A stretch of 64,000 nt of DNA from CAZVLQ01 sp964628185. GTDB taxonomy: Bacteria; Pseudomonadota; Zetaproteobacteria; Mariprofundales; Mariprofundaceae. Positions 50,396 through 59,907 of the stretch are shown one piece after another. The DNA lies in NCBI GenBank assembly GCA_964628185.1, contig CAZVLQ010000006.1:1-64000 (forward strand), read 5' to 3'. The notes beneath the pieces were generated by a model that was given only the letters and a program-made list of their open reading frames with translations, did no database searches and was not told the DNA's origin. Numbering within the stretch: the stretch's first letter is position 1; each line of letters starts with the position of its first letter. Both the position numbers and the translations under genes were made by a program.

Positions 50396-51573
50396 AGCAC
50401 AAACAGCCACGTCTGGGTCGGCTGGGCGCCTATCCATTTGAACGGCTGCGGACCCTGCTGGCGGGCAAACGAAGCAAGCCCGGGATGGTTCCAATTGACG
50501 CCGGTGCGGGTGAACCGCGATTGCCGCCGCCGGGATTCGTCGAGGATATCCTGACCGCGCATCTGGGCGATTTTTCAAAATATCCCCCCACGCGCGGCGC
50601 AGCCATGCTGCGCCGGGCCGTGGCCGGCTGGCTCATGCGGCGCTACGGACTGCGTGAAGTAAATCCCGACACACAGGTGCTTTCCGCCAACGGTACGCGC
50701 GAGGCGCTGTTTGCCGTGGCGCATGCACTGGTGAACCCGGACGCAACCGGCGACAGACCTTGCGTGCTGATGCCCAACCCGATGTATCAGATTTATCCCG
50801 GCGCGGCGGTGACGGCAGGCGCGGAACCGCATTTTTTGCCGTGCACCCTGAACACGGGCTTTGCGCCGGACCTGGATGCAATGCCCGAGGCGGTATGGCG
50901 CCGGACGTCGTTCATCTATGTGTGTTCTCCCTCCAACCCGACCGGCTGGGTTGCCGACCTGGCCTGGTTTGAGAAGCTCCTGAACCTTGCCGACCGTTTT
51001 GACTGTTACGTGGTTTCCGACGAATGCTATTCCGAAATTTACCGGCGAGAAAAACCGGCGGGCCTTCTGCAGGCCTCAGAGCACCTTGGACGGAAAGACT
51101 TTTCCCGCTGCCTGGTCATGAATTCACTGTCCAAACGATCCGCCCTGCCCGGTATGCGCTCCGGATTCATTGCCGGTGATGCGAGGCTGATCGCCCGTTT
51201 CATCAAACTGCGCACCTATACCGGGCCGGCTACGCCGTTGCCCCTGCAACACGTTGCAGCCGCGGCATGGGCCGATGAGGCGCATGTGCGGGCGAACCTG
51301 GCCGTGTACCGTAAGAGCATGGATGCTTTTTACAACGTCTGGGGCGTGGGGGAATCGCCGGCGGGAACATTCTTCGTCTGGCTTCCGGTGACTGACGGCG
51401 AGGCCTTTGCCGCGGCGGCCTTTGAGCAACAGGCCGTGACCGTGCTGCCCGGCGCCTACCTTTCCACCGAGGGTGAAGACGGAATGAATCCGGGCCGCCA
51501 CTATGTGCGCGCGGCCCTGGTGGACGGTCCTGAAAAAGCCGCTGAACTTGCGCGACGATTAAGGAGCCTCTGA
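50392..51573 (+). CDS. dapC: succinyldiaminopimelate transaminase DapC
   Basis: PLP aminotransferase of the succinylase branch of lysine/DAP synthesis. The 393-residue product has ANGTREALF (99-107) for cofactor phosphate binding, SPSNPTG (179-185), VSDECYSEIY, and the Schiff-base Lys248 in NSLSKRSALPGMRSGFIAGD. That wording is typical of the DapC group rather than general aspartate aminotransferases. The start is GTG 50392, overlapping the lipoprotein stop; the frame is open to 50194 as a shadow. Confidence 0.92.
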   Translation: MKHKQPRLGRLGAYPFERLRTLLAGKRSKPGMVPIDAGAGEPRLPPPGFVEDILTAHLGDFSKYPPTRGAAMLRRAVAGWLMRRYGLREVNPDTQVLSANGTREALFAVAHALVNPDATGDRPCVLMPNPMYQIYPGAAVTAGAEPHFLPCTLNTGFAPDLDAMPEAVWRRTSFIYVCSPSNPTGWVADLAWFEKLLNLADRFDCYVVSDECYSEIYRREKPAGLLQASEHLGRKDFSRCLVMNSLSKRSALPGMRSGFIAGDARLIARFIKLRTYTGPATPLPLQHVAAAAWADEAHVRANLAVYRKSMDAFYNVWGVGESPAGTFFVWLPVTDGEAFAAAAFEQQAVTVLPGAYLSTEGEDGMNPGRHYVRAALVDGPEKAAELARRLRSL

Positions 51574-51736
51574 ACAGGCTGAAGCTGCCGCCATTTCGTC
51601 GGACAGCACCGGTTATGCGATAAATACCCAGAGTTTGGTGAGTTATTTCCTTATACGATGTAAGTTTTTTCCTGCTATACTGGACCATTTAAGCCTGAAT
51701 TCTTCAGGCCAAGTGGTTGTTTTACGGGAGGAAACC

Positions 51737-53935
51737 ATGGCATTGGACAGGAAAGACAGGACCAGAGAGGCCCTGACGATCGCGCACGAGATGGGGATTG
51801 GCGCGGCCGCGATTGCCCGGCGCAAGGATTATCTGGAACTTACGGCCGAGGATGCGAAACTGCTGCGGGAACTTCACGCCAGGCTTGGGCACGAAGCCAC
51901 GGGGTTCGTCGAGGATTTCTACGTCCATTTGCTGAGGTTCAGGGAAACGCGGGCGCTGATCCCCGACGGGGCCACGCTCAAGCGCCTGAAGCGCAAGCAG
52001 ACCGCCTATTTCAACGAGTTCACGGCCGGCGATTACGGCTGGGACTACGCCGTCAACCGTCTGCGGGTCGGGATAGTGCACCAGCATCTGGGCCTGCGGC
52101 CAAAATACTACATCGGCGCCTACAGCAGGTATCTCGGCGCCCTGGTCTCCAATGCTCTGCGCCTGTTTGAGGGGGCGGACGGGGCCGCCGTCTGCCGTGC
52201 GTTGATCAAGGTGGCCTTCCTGGACGTAAACCTGGGCCTGGACGCCTATTTTCATGCCGAGGCGCGCAGGCTGCGGCAATTGAAGATAGCCCTGGATTCG
52301 GTCATGGAGGCCGTGTTCATCTTCCGCCCGGATGATTTTGGCATGATGTACGTCAACCACGGCGCCGAGCGTATGCTCGGCTTCGGCGGGAAGGCGATGC
52401 TGGCCATGCACCCGGCGGAACTGATCGCGGGTTACGGCAAGACGCGCCTGCGCACCCTCATCCGTCAGCTTGCGCAGGCGGACGATCCCTGCCTGCGCCT
52501 CAAGGCCCGCCTGGTGCGGAGAATGCAGGAAGCGCTGCCGGTGGATTTATTGTTGCAGTTAATCGAAACCGTCAATGGTCACGGCCTGGTGATCGCCACG
52601 GCGCGGGATATTTCCGATCTCGTACGGCACGAGGCGGAACTGGAGCGCCTGGCCATGCACGATGATCTGACCGGGTTGCCGAACCGGCGCCTGCTGCAAA
52701 AGAAAATCAATGCGTACATGGCCGATGGCCGCTCCGCCGCCCTGGTGCTGGTCGGCCTGGATCGCTTTAAGGCCATCAACGAGACAATCGGTTACGCCAA
52801 CGGCGACAAGGTGCTGCTCAAGGTGGTGAAGAGATTGCGCAACGTCGGCGGAAAAAATGTCCTGCTGGCGCGCATGAGCGGCGATGTCTTCGCCCTGCTG
52901 GCGCCGGTCCGCCGGCGCGAGGAGCCCCGGCGTATCGCCGGGGAGACGATCGGGGCACTGGAAACAAGCCTGCAACTCGGCGAATATACCCTGAACATAC
53001 AGGCCAGCGCCGGCATCGCCGAATACCCACGCCACGGGGCGAAAAACGCCGGGGATTTGATGCGGCAGGCCGAGGTGGCCATGGAAGCGGCCAAGCGCGC
53101 CCATACCGATCTGGTCGTTTACGACGACGATCTGGAGCAATACCGGCTGGAACATCTCAACCTGCTCGGCGAACTGCGCGGCGCCATCGCAAGGGATGAA
53201 CTGACCCTCTATTACCAGCCCAAGGTGGCCATGAAATCCCGCCGTATTGCCGGGGTCGAGGCGCTGGTACGCTGGATACATCCCCAACGCGGTTTCATAG
53301 CACCCGACCTTTTTATCCCTCTGGCGGAGGAAAGCGCGGTGATTCATCAACTGACGGAATGGGTGATGAAGCAGGCGATAGAGCAGCGGAAGCGCTGGCA
53401 GGTCGGCGGCCTGCCCGATGATTTCCGTATTTCAGTCAACGTCACGGCGGCAAACCTGGAGAATGCCGCTTTTGTCGACATGGTTCGTAAGGCCGGCAAG
53501 GCGGCGGAAATCAGGCCGGCCATGCTGGTGCTGGAAGTAACCGAAAACGGCCTGATGCATGATCCCGAGCGCGCTCATAAAGCCCTGCATCGCCTGCATG
53601 ACATCGGTTTTCCAATCTCGCTTGACGACTTTGGCACGGGCTATTCCTCGCTGGCCTACCTGCATGACCTGCCGGTACAGGAAATGAAGATTGACCAGTC
53701 CTTCGTCCGTCGCATGCTGGCGGATGAGAAAAGCGCCGCGATCGTGCAAAATACCATTCGTCTGGCCCACGGGCTGAACCTGAGGGTGGTGGCCGAAGGC
53801 GTCGAAGACGAGGCGGCGTGGCATCGCCTGGCCGAGCTTGGCTGCCACGAGGCGCAGGGCTATTACATGGGAAAGCCCATGCCGGCTCCCGCCCTGGAGC
53901 GCTGGCTGCGCGAGTCTCCCTGGGGATACGCGTAA
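51737..53935 (+). CDS. globin-coupled sensor with PAS-like, degenerate GGDEF and EAL domains
   Basis: A 732-residue soluble c-di-GMP enzyme. Residues about 10-175 form a globin-coupled haem sensor with the proximal His115 in VGIVHQHLGLRPKYYIGAY. Residues about 180-300 are PAS-like. Residues about 305-465 form a GGDEF fold whose active site reads SGDVF (381-385), so cyclase activity is unlikely. The EAL domain (about 475-732) keeps EAL (508-510), VNVTAANL, LEVTENGLM and DDFGTGYSSLAYL, consistent with an active phosphodiesterase. It is likely an oxygen- or NO-responsive c-di-GMP hydrolase. The start ATG 51737 is behind GGGAGG. Confidence 0.93.
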   Translation: MALDRKDRTREALTIAHEMGIGAAAIARRKDYLELTAEDAKLLRELHARLGHEATGFVEDFYVHLLRFRETRALIPDGATLKRLKRKQTAYFNEFTAGDYGWDYAVNRLRVGIVHQHLGLRPKYYIGAYSRYLGALVSNALRLFEGADGAAVCRALIKVAFLDVNLGLDAYFHAEARRLRQLKIALDSVMEAVFIFRPDDFGMMYVNHGAERMLGFGGKAMLAMHPAELIAGYGKTRLRTLIRQLAQADDPCLRLKARLVRRMQEALPVDLLLQLIETVNGHGLVIATARDISDLVRHEAELERLAMHDDLTGLPNRRLLQKKINAYMADGRSAALVLVGLDRFKAINETIGYANGDKVLLKVVKRLRNVGGKNVLLARMSGDVFALLAPVRRREEPRRIAGETIGALETSLQLGEYTLNIQASAGIAEYPRHGAKNAGDLMRQAEVAMEAAKRAHTDLVVYDDDLEQYRLEHLNLLGELRGAIARDELTLYYQPKVAMKSRRIAGVEALVRWIHPQRGFIAPDLFIPLAEESAVIHQLTEWVMKQAIEQRKRWQVGGLPDDFRISVNVTAANLENAAFVDMVRKAGKAAEIRPAMLVLEVTENGLMHDPERAHKALHRLHDIGFPISLDDFGTGYSSLAYLHDLPVQEMKIDQSFVRRMLADEKSAAIVQNTIRLAHGLNLRVVAEGVEDEAAWHRLAELGCHEAQGYYMGKPMPAPALERWLRESPWGYA

Positions 53936-53948
53936 GTTGCCCTGCCCT

Positions 53949-54072
53949 TTAACCCGCATATTGCATGAAGGCGGACATATTCCAGAAGATGGAAGACAGG
54001 GGACAGATAACAGAAGACACAAATGAACCAGGCAATCTGATCCCTGACCCCTGGATTACCCGATCAGGCCTG
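53949..54072. repeat. long dispersed intergenic repeat, copy 2
   Basis: A 124-base near-identical copy of 24103-24240, same orientation. It carries five left-half heptamers (53984-54018) and three CTG heptamers (54037-54057) instead of five. It lies between the convergent 3' ends of the c-di-GMP gene and prlC. Confidence 0.9.
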
Positions 54073-54114
54073 AATTCCGAATCCTCCGTGCTCTCTGTGG
54101 TGAGGCTTTCATGC

Positions 54115-56169
54115 TCATGTGCACCGGCTGTCTGCTTCTGATGAAAGCCCGGCCTGACGCAACAGCGCCTCAGTCGTTGGCTTGCGCCCGCGGAAGGCGA
54201 CGAATGCATCCATCATGTCGCGGCCGCCACCGACGGACAGCAGTTCCCTTCTCAGGGACTCGGCGGTTTCAGGGTCAAAAATGCCCGCCTCCTCAAAAGC
54301 GGCAAAGGCGTCCGCGGACAACACTTCGGCCCATTTGTAGCTGTAGTAGCCGGCGGCGTAGCCACCGGCGAATATGTGTGAAAAACTGTTCTGAAACCTG
54401 TTGAAATCCGGCGGCCTGAGTACGGCAACCTCATCGCGCACGGCGTCCAGCACGTCCTGTACGCTCCGCCCGCCTGCCGGATCGAATTCCGTATGCAACA
54501 TAAAATCAAACAGGGCAAACTCGATCTGGCGCAGCATTTGCAGGCCGGAATGGAAGGTTCTGGCCGCGCGCATCCTGTCAAACAGCGCGTCAGGGAGCCG
54601 TTCGCCCGTCTGAAAATGGCGGGCGAACAGGTCCAGCGCTTCACGCTCCCAGCAGAAATTCTCCATGAACTGGCTGGGCAGTTCCACCGCATCCCAGGGC
54701 ACGCCGCGTATGCCGGACACATCCAGCGTCTCCACCCTGGTGAGCATATGGTGCAGACCGTGACCGAACTCATGAAACAGGGTCAATACCTCGTCATGCG
54801 TCCATAGCGCCGGTTTGTCTCCCACCGGCGCATCGAAGTTGCACACGAGATAGGCCACGGGCAGTTGCAGGGCGCCATCCGGCCGGCGCCAGCGGATGAT
54901 GCATTCATCCATCCAGGCGCCGCCGCGCTTGTGCGGTCGCGCATAGGGATCCAGATAGAAGCCCGCCAGGGGTTCGCCCGACGCATCAAGGATATCGTAG
55001 AAGCGGACGTCCGGATGCCACACGGGCACGCCCCTGTGTTCGTGAATACGGATGCCATAAAGCTTGTGCGCCACTGAAAATAATCCCTCAAGCACGTATT
55101 GCTCCGGAAAATATGGCTTTAAATCTTCCGGTGAGAAATCGAACAGCTTCCGGCGCAGATGTTCCGCGGCAAAGGCGACGTCCCATGCCTCAAGGGTTTT
55201 AAGGGCCGGTTCTGTTGCCGCGAAGGCTTTTAGCTCCGCCAGCTCTTTTTGGGCATGGGGTTTGCTGCGCCGCGCCAGATCACGCAGAAAATCAATAACC
55301 TCTGAAGGCTTTCCGGCCATTCTGGCAACCAGCGACATCGCACCATAGTTGCCGTAGCCCAGCAATTTCGCTGCTTCCCGCCTGAGCTTCAGAATTTCAT
55401 CAATCAGGGGCGCATTGTCCTGATCCCCCACACTGGCCCGGGTGACATAAGCCGTATACATTTGCCGGCGAAGCTCACGATTCTCCGCGTATTGCATAAA
55501 AGGGATATAGGACGGCGCGTCCAGCGTAAACAACCACCCTTTTTCGTTTTTCGCTTCGGCGCGTTCACGGGCCGCATCCCGGACGGATTGCGGCAAGCCG
55601 TCCAGATCATGCTCATGTTCCAGATACAGTTCAAAGGCGCGGGTGGCATCCAGTACATGCTGCTCGAATTGCGCCCCCAGCTCGGACAAACGCACCTGAA
55701 TTTCCTTAAAACGCAGCTTTTTTTCCGCTGGCAGTTCCGCGCCTCCCAGGCGAAAATCGCGCAGGGCATGACGAATCACCTGTTTTTGCTCGTCATTCAG
55801 GGCCTGAAACACGGGGCTGTCATGCAAGCTTTTGATGGCGGCAAACAGGGCTTCATTCTGGGTCAGTTCCGTCTGGTAGGCCGTCAGTTTCATCAAACCC
55901 TGCCGGTAAACAGGCCGCAGCGCGTCCGAATCACACACGGCGTTGAGATGATTCACCGGCCCCCACAGGCGGCTCAACCGTTCATCCAGCGCTTCCAGCG
56001 GCTGCATAAGATGTTGCCAGTCGAGGCATTCCTGCCCGAGCAGGGCGGAAATTTCAGTTCTGTTTTCATCCAGCACGGCACCCAGGGCCGGAAGAATATG
56101 TTCGGGTATGATGCATTCAAACAACGGTAATTCCGCATTGATATGCTGTAACAGTGGATTGTCATTCAT
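54115..56169 (-). CDS. prlC: oligopeptidase A (M3 metallopeptidase, PrlC)
   Basis: A cytoplasmic zinc peptidase that degrades signal peptides and short peptides. The 684-residue product has the zinc motif HEFGH at 466-470 followed by G-L-H-H, the third ligand region about 25-30 residues on, and the M3 helical shell. Length matches E. coli PrlC (680). The start is ATG 56169 without a clear ribosome-binding site; the frame is open to 56205. Confidence 0.96.
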   Translation of the reverse strand: MNDNPLLQHINAELPLFECIIPEHILPALGAVLDENRTEISALLGQECLDWQHLMQPLEALDERLSRLWGPVNHLNAVCDSDALRPVYRQGLMKLTAYQTELTQNEALFAAIKSLHDSPVFQALNDEQKQVIRHALRDFRLGGAELPAEKKLRFKEIQVRLSELGAQFEQHVLDATRAFELYLEHEHDLDGLPQSVRDAARERAEAKNEKGWLFTLDAPSYIPFMQYAENRELRRQMYTAYVTRASVGDQDNAPLIDEILKLRREAAKLLGYGNYGAMSLVARMAGKPSEVIDFLRDLARRSKPHAQKELAELKAFAATEPALKTLEAWDVAFAAEHLRRKLFDFSPEDLKPYFPEQYVLEGLFSVAHKLYGIRIHEHRGVPVWHPDVRFYDILDASGEPLAGFYLDPYARPHKRGGAWMDECIIRWRRPDGALQLPVAYLVCNFDAPVGDKPALWTHDEVLTLFHEFGHGLHHMLTRVETLDVSGIRGVPWDAVELPSQFMENFCWEREALDLFARHFQTGERLPDALFDRMRAARTFHSGLQMLRQIEFALFDFMLHTEFDPAGGRSVQDVLDAVRDEVAVLRPPDFNRFQNSFSHIFAGGYAAGYYSYKWAEVLSADAFAAFEEAGIFDPETAESLRRELLSVGGGRDMMDAFVAFRGRKPTTEALLRQAGLSSEADSRCT

Positions 56170-56251
56170 GCCGCGAACGCTGACGTGGACAGGAAGCCCG
56201 ATCAAGCCGGGAGAACAGCGCTGCCACGGAAAAACGGTTCCGTGCTTTCAC

Positions 56252-56282
56252 AAAAAACCAGGCGGCGCAGATGCACCGCCTG
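56252..56282 (-). terminator. rho-independent terminator downstream of hemC
   Basis: A ten-base-pair stem (56259-56282, one G-U pair) with an ATCT loop is followed on the minus strand by TGG and six T. It lies about 105 bases past the hemC stop and before prlC. Confidence 0.8.
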
Positions 56283-56351
56283 ACTTTGAGGGGAGAGGAT
56301 GTTTCTTCTACTGCTGCGGATCCAAGCCTGCAATACCGGATGTAACTACGA

Positions 56352-56367
56352 TGTGATACGGATCACA
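56352..56367. promoter_or_regulatory. CRP-like palindrome TGTGAN6TCACA
   Basis: A perfect TGTGAT-ACGG-ATCACA palindrome lies 20 bases beyond the hemC stop. It is about 183 bases upstream of prlC but separated from it by the terminator at 56252-56282. It matches the CRP consensus core. Which transcript it would serve is unclear. Confidence 0.45.
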
Positions 56368-56386
56368 AAAGAGCGAATGAGTCTAC

Positions 56387-57313
56387 TCAGCCTTCCTCCG
56401 CGTATAATCGTGCCAGAATCTCCCGTCCGCCGGCATCAAGCACCTCATCAGCCAGCTTCGTCCCCATAGCTTCAGCTTCGCTGCGCGGACCGGACAGACT
56501 GCGCCGGATGAGCCGGCTGCCATCCACTTCGCCAACCAGGCCTTCCAGATGCAGCATGTCGCCATCCAGCGTGGCATGGCCGGCGATCGGAACCTGGCAC
56601 CCGCCCTCCAGCCGCGTCAGAAAGGCGCGCTCGGCCGCCACGCAGTCGGCCGTATCCCTGTGGTGCAGGACATCCACCAGGGCATGGACATGCCGGTCGT
56701 TCGCCCGGGTCTCAATACCGATCGCGCCCTGGGCCACGGCCGGCAGCATCTGTCCGATATCGAAAAACAGGTGCATCTGATCGGCGATACCGAGACGCTT
56801 CACGCCCGCCGCGGCGAGAATAACGGCATCCGCTTCATGGCCCAGTTTGTTCAGCCGCGTCTGCACGTTGCCGCGAATGGCGACAAATTCAAATCCCGGA
56901 TGCCTTGCCTTGATCTGGCATACGCGGCGCAGGGATGAGGTGCCGATTCTGGCCTGCTCCGACAGGCTGGACAGATCGCCGCCGGTCACGGTCGCCGCTG
57001 CGTCGCGCGGATCGGCGCGCTCCAGAATGGCCCGGATACAGAGCTCTTCCGGCACGATGGCCGGAACGTCCTTCATCGAATGCACGGCAAGATCGGCGCG
57101 CCCGTCGAGCAGGGCCTCCTCGATTTCCTTGGTGAACAGGCCCTTGCCGCCCACCTTGGCCAGCGGCACGTCAAGAATCTTGTCGCCGGTCGTCCTGATG
57201 CGTACCAGTTCCGTGCTTACCCCCGAATGCAGGCGCTCCAGTTCGGCGGCGACATGCCTGGCCTGCCACAGGGCGAGGGCGGAGCCCCGGGTTGCGATTT
57301 TTACATGCGTCAC
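56387..57313 (-). CDS. hemC: porphobilinogen deaminase HemC
   Basis: Polymerises four porphobilinogens to hydroxymethylbilane in haem synthesis. The 308-residue product has R-G-S-x-L-A-L-W-Q, K-D-x-P near residue 81, GTSSLRR (124-130), RGNVQTRL, and the dipyrromethane-cofactor Cys239 in EGGCQVPIAGHA. It is separated from the upstream helicase gene by 36 bases. The protein should matter for the c-type cytochromes and the globin sensor in this window. Confidence 0.97.
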   Translation of the reverse strand: MTHVKIATRGSALALWQARHVAAELERLHSGVSTELVRIRTTGDKILDVPLAKVGGKGLFTKEIEEALLDGRADLAVHSMKDVPAIVPEELCIRAILERADPRDAAATVTGGDLSSLSEQARIGTSSLRRVCQIKARHPGFEFVAIRGNVQTRLNKLGHEADAVILAAAGVKRLGIADQMHLFFDIGQMLPAVAQGAIGIETRANDRHVHALVDVLHHRDTADCVAAERAFLTRLEGGCQVPIAGHATLDGDMLHLEGLVGEVDGSRLIRRSLSGPRSEAEAMGTKLADEVLDAGGREILARLYAEEG

Positions 57314-57349
57314 ATCATCCTCCGGATTCCGGGTCGTCGCGCAGCACGC

Positions 57350-58615
57350 CTATTGTCGCGGCCTGCGGCGTCTTTGCTGCGGACGACCCTGCTTGCCGCC
57401 GCGGGGGGCCTGCACATCCTCACGTCCGAGGCCCTCGGCCGTGGCCCTGGGATGTGGTGGCGGTCCAATCTCCAGCATGGACGGCACAATCGCCAGCACG
57501 GGGATGGCATGACCGATACAGGCCTCGATCTCGGGCAGGCCGAAGCAGAAACGTTCGCAGGAAAAGGAAATGGCCACGCCCCTGGCGCCGGCACGCGCCG
57601 TGCGGCCAATCCGGTGCACATAGTTTTCCGCATCTTCCGGCAGATCGTAATTAAACACATGCGTGACTCCTTCAATGTGCAGGCCACGACTGGCCACATC
57701 GGTTGCCACCAGCAGATGCAGTTTGCCGTCGCAGAAATCCTGCAGGATTCGCATGCGTTTTTTCTGCCTCACATTACCGGACAGAATACCGACCTTGAAA
57801 CCATAACGCGCCAGATTGCGTGCCACCCGTTCCCCGGTGCGTTTCTCGTTGGTGAAAATAAGACCACGCTCAACCTGCTGTGACCGGAGCAGGTACACCA
57901 GAAGTGAAAGTTTCTCATCCATGCCGGTGTGATAAAGGGTCTCTTCCACGCCCTCGGCGATAATATCGCCCTCTTCGGCGCGTATCTTGACCGGATCATT
58001 CATATGTTCATACGCCAGTTCCAGCACCCGGTGCGACAGGGTGGCGGAAAACAGCATTGCCTGCCGTTCATCATAGCGGGGCAACCGCCGCATCAGATAG
58101 CGCAAATCCTTGATGAAACCGAGATCAAACATGCGGTCGGCCTCATCCACGATGACCATCTCGCAGGATTTGAGGAAAAAACAGCGCTTTTTGAAATAAT
58201 CAATCAGACGTCCCGGCGTGCCGATCAGGATATCCACGCCGTCATCAAATGCGCGCTTCTGCTTTTCGTAGTCCACGCCGCCATAAACGGCGTGCACCTT
58301 AAGCTGCGCATGTCTGGCCAGCAGGTTGGCATCCTTGAATATCTGCACGACCAGTTCACGCGTCGGCGCGATAATCAGCGCCCGTGGATGGTTGTCCCGC
58401 CACCCCGGCTTTGGCGCATGGCTCAGCAGGCGGGTGAGCATCGCGATCAGAAATGTCGCAGTCTTGCCCGTGCCGGTGCGGCCCTGTCCGGCCACATCAC
58501 GGCCCTCGAGCGCAAGGGGGAGGGCGGCCTTCTGCACGGCCGTCATCTCTGTAAAGCCCAGATCATCAATCGCCCGCATGACGGGTCGGGGCAGGTTCAA
58601 AGCGTCAAATTTCAT
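57350..58615 (-). CDS. DEAD-box RNA helicase, RhlB-like
   Basis: A 421-residue ATP-dependent RNA helicase. Motif I RTGTGKT (46-52), PTRELV (84-89), motif II DEAD (157-160), SAT (190-192) and the C-terminal HRIGRTARAG are all present. A basic, glycine- and arginine-rich tail follows (last 40 residues). The conserved A-x-P-L-x-L-x-G-R-D-V-A-G-Q-x segment and length fit RhlB, the degradosome helicase, better than RhlE, but RhlE cannot be excluded. It begins one base after the phosphatase stop. Confidence 0.92.
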   Translation of the reverse strand: MKFDALNLPRPVMRAIDDLGFTEMTAVQKAALPLALEGRDVAGQGRTGTGKTATFLIAMLTRLLSHAPKPGWRDNHPRALIIAPTRELVVQIFKDANLLARHAQLKVHAVYGGVDYEKQKRAFDDGVDILIGTPGRLIDYFKKRCFFLKSCEMVIVDEADRMFDLGFIKDLRYLMRRLPRYDERQAMLFSATLSHRVLELAYEHMNDPVKIRAEEGDIIAEGVEETLYHTGMDEKLSLLVYLLRSQQVERGLIFTNEKRTGERVARNLARYGFKVGILSGNVRQKKRMRILQDFCDGKLHLLVATDVASRGLHIEGVTHVFNYDLPEDAENYVHRIGRTARAGARGVAISFSCERFCFGLPEIEACIGHAIPVLAIVPSMLEIGPPPHPRATAEGLGREDVQAPRGGKQGRPQQRRRRPRQ

Positions 58616-58616
58616 A

Positions 58617-59108
58617 TCATTCCTTCAGAAGGCCAAAACGCTGCAACCAAGCATCGACCTGTATGGTGATATCCATAAACACACGGTGGAATACAGCCTC
58701 ACTCCCGCCCATCGGATCCTTGATCGGCCTGCCGCGTGTTGGCTGGGACAGCAGAAAAACCTTGCCGATGCAGGCCGGGCGCAGTTCCGAGACGCGCCGG
58801 CGCTGGCGCTGGCTCATAACCAGGATCAGGCCTGCCCGGTCAAGATCGGCCCCCAGCAGGGGTTGAGAGGTATGGCGGGAAAGATCAATGCCAAACTCCC
58901 TGGCAACCTGCTGCGCCACCACCGGCGGGCGCTGGTTGGGAAGCGCCAGCAATCCCCGGCTGAATACGTCCATCTCCATGCCCGCGGCCTCGAACCCGCG
59001 GGCTATGCAGGCAGCGGCAAACGGACTGCGGCACAGATTACCGGCGCAGATCACCAGAATTGGTGAAGGGACAGGCACGGAAGGGTTTAATCCCCCATGC
59101 GCGGTCAA
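58617..59108 (-). CDS. low-molecular-weight protein-tyrosine phosphatase
   Basis: A 163-residue LMW-PTP. The P-loop CAGNLCRS (Cys21 nucleophile, Arg27) and the general-acid region IKDPMGG about 110 residues later are intact. In many bacteria such enzymes regulate tyrosine autokinases of polysaccharide export; none is seen here. The start shown is TTG 59108, which overlaps the dnaQ stop (TTGA). GTG 59078 behind GGGGGA would give a protein closer to the usual family start. Confidence 0.88.
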   Translation of the reverse strand: MTAHGGLNPSVPVPSPILVICAGNLCRSPFAAACIARGFEAAGMEMDVFSRGLLALPNQRPPVVAQQVAREFGIDLSRHTSQPLLGADLDRAGLILVMSQRQRRRVSELRPACIGKVFLLSQPTRGRPIKDPMGGSEAVFHRVFMDITIQVDAWLQRFGLLKE

Positions 59109-59842
59109 CCCTGACGTGGGGGAAGCAGCCAGATAGCCTGGCCGCTCTCCTTATGGATGCGCTCAAGCAATTGCCGGTGCGCCGTAACCTCGTGCTCCCG
59201 CAACGGGGGTGCGGCGCGGCGTGTAATACGCGCCGTTTCCGCCTTTTCAAGCCGGCTGCCGGTGGACTCCGGCAATTGTACAAAAGTTCCGGCCGGCTGT
59301 GCCGTTGCCTCCATACCAAGAGAAAACTGGCGCCCGCCGGTCATGGCCAGATACACTTCGGCCAGCAATTCCGCATCCAGAAGCGCCCCGTGCAAGGTAC
59401 GATGCCCCCGGTTAATGCCGTAACGATCACAAAGCGCGTCGAGGCTGTTGCGTTGCTGAGGATGCCGTTTGCGGGCAAATTGCAGCGAATCTATCACCGG
59501 GACCCCGGCCATGTCCGGCAATCCGGACAGGTGCAGTTCATGCGCCAGAAATCCCAGATCAAAGGATGCATTGTGAATAACAAGGGTCGCGTCCCGGATA
59601 AATGACAGAAAGGCTTCGCCGATTTCGGCAAAATGCGGTGCATTCTTCACATCTTCATCGCTGATGCCATGAATACGTACGACTTCTTCGGGAATATGCC
59701 GGTCGGGATTGAGATAATAATGAAAGGCATCATCCCGCCGCACCTTGCGCCGGGTGACTCTGATGGCGCCAATCTCCACAATGCGGTCGCCGTGAAGGGG
59801 TGAAAGGCCGGTCGTTTCAGTATCCAGCATGATGAGCTGCAT
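59105..59842 (-). CDS. dnaQ: DNA polymerase III epsilon subunit (3'-5' exonuclease) DnaQ
   Basis: The proofreading subunit of the replicase. The 245-residue product has ExoI DTETTG (D7, E9), ExoII N-A-S-F-D near residue 95, and the ExoIII H-G-A-L-L-D-A-E-L-L-A-E-V-Y-L segment (DnaQ-H type). A C-terminal tail follows that would bind the alpha subunit. RNase H, its usual neighbour, is absent. It overlaps the phosphatase gene by four bases. Confidence 0.95.
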   Translation of the reverse strand: MQLIMLDTETTGLSPLHGDRIVEIGAIRVTRRKVRRDDAFHYYLNPDRHIPEEVVRIHGISDEDVKNAPHFAEIGEAFLSFIRDATLVIHNASFDLGFLAHELHLSGLPDMAGVPVIDSLQFARKRHPQQRNSLDALCDRYGINRGHRTLHGALLDAELLAEVYLAMTGGRQFSLGMEATAQPAGTFVQLPESTGSRLEKAETARITRRAAPPLREHEVTAHRQLLERIHKESGQAIWLLPPRQG

Positions 59843-59907
59843 GGCCTGAGTATAAGCGATTTAACCGGTTTGAAAACTCCCGTGTTTTTTTATGTAAGAT
59901 TCGCTCA

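Noticed and set aside
56298..56470. Short plus-strand open frame after a GGAGAGG sequence
   Set aside because: It runs antisense into hemC with no recognisable protein features; the GGAGAGG is likely coincidental.
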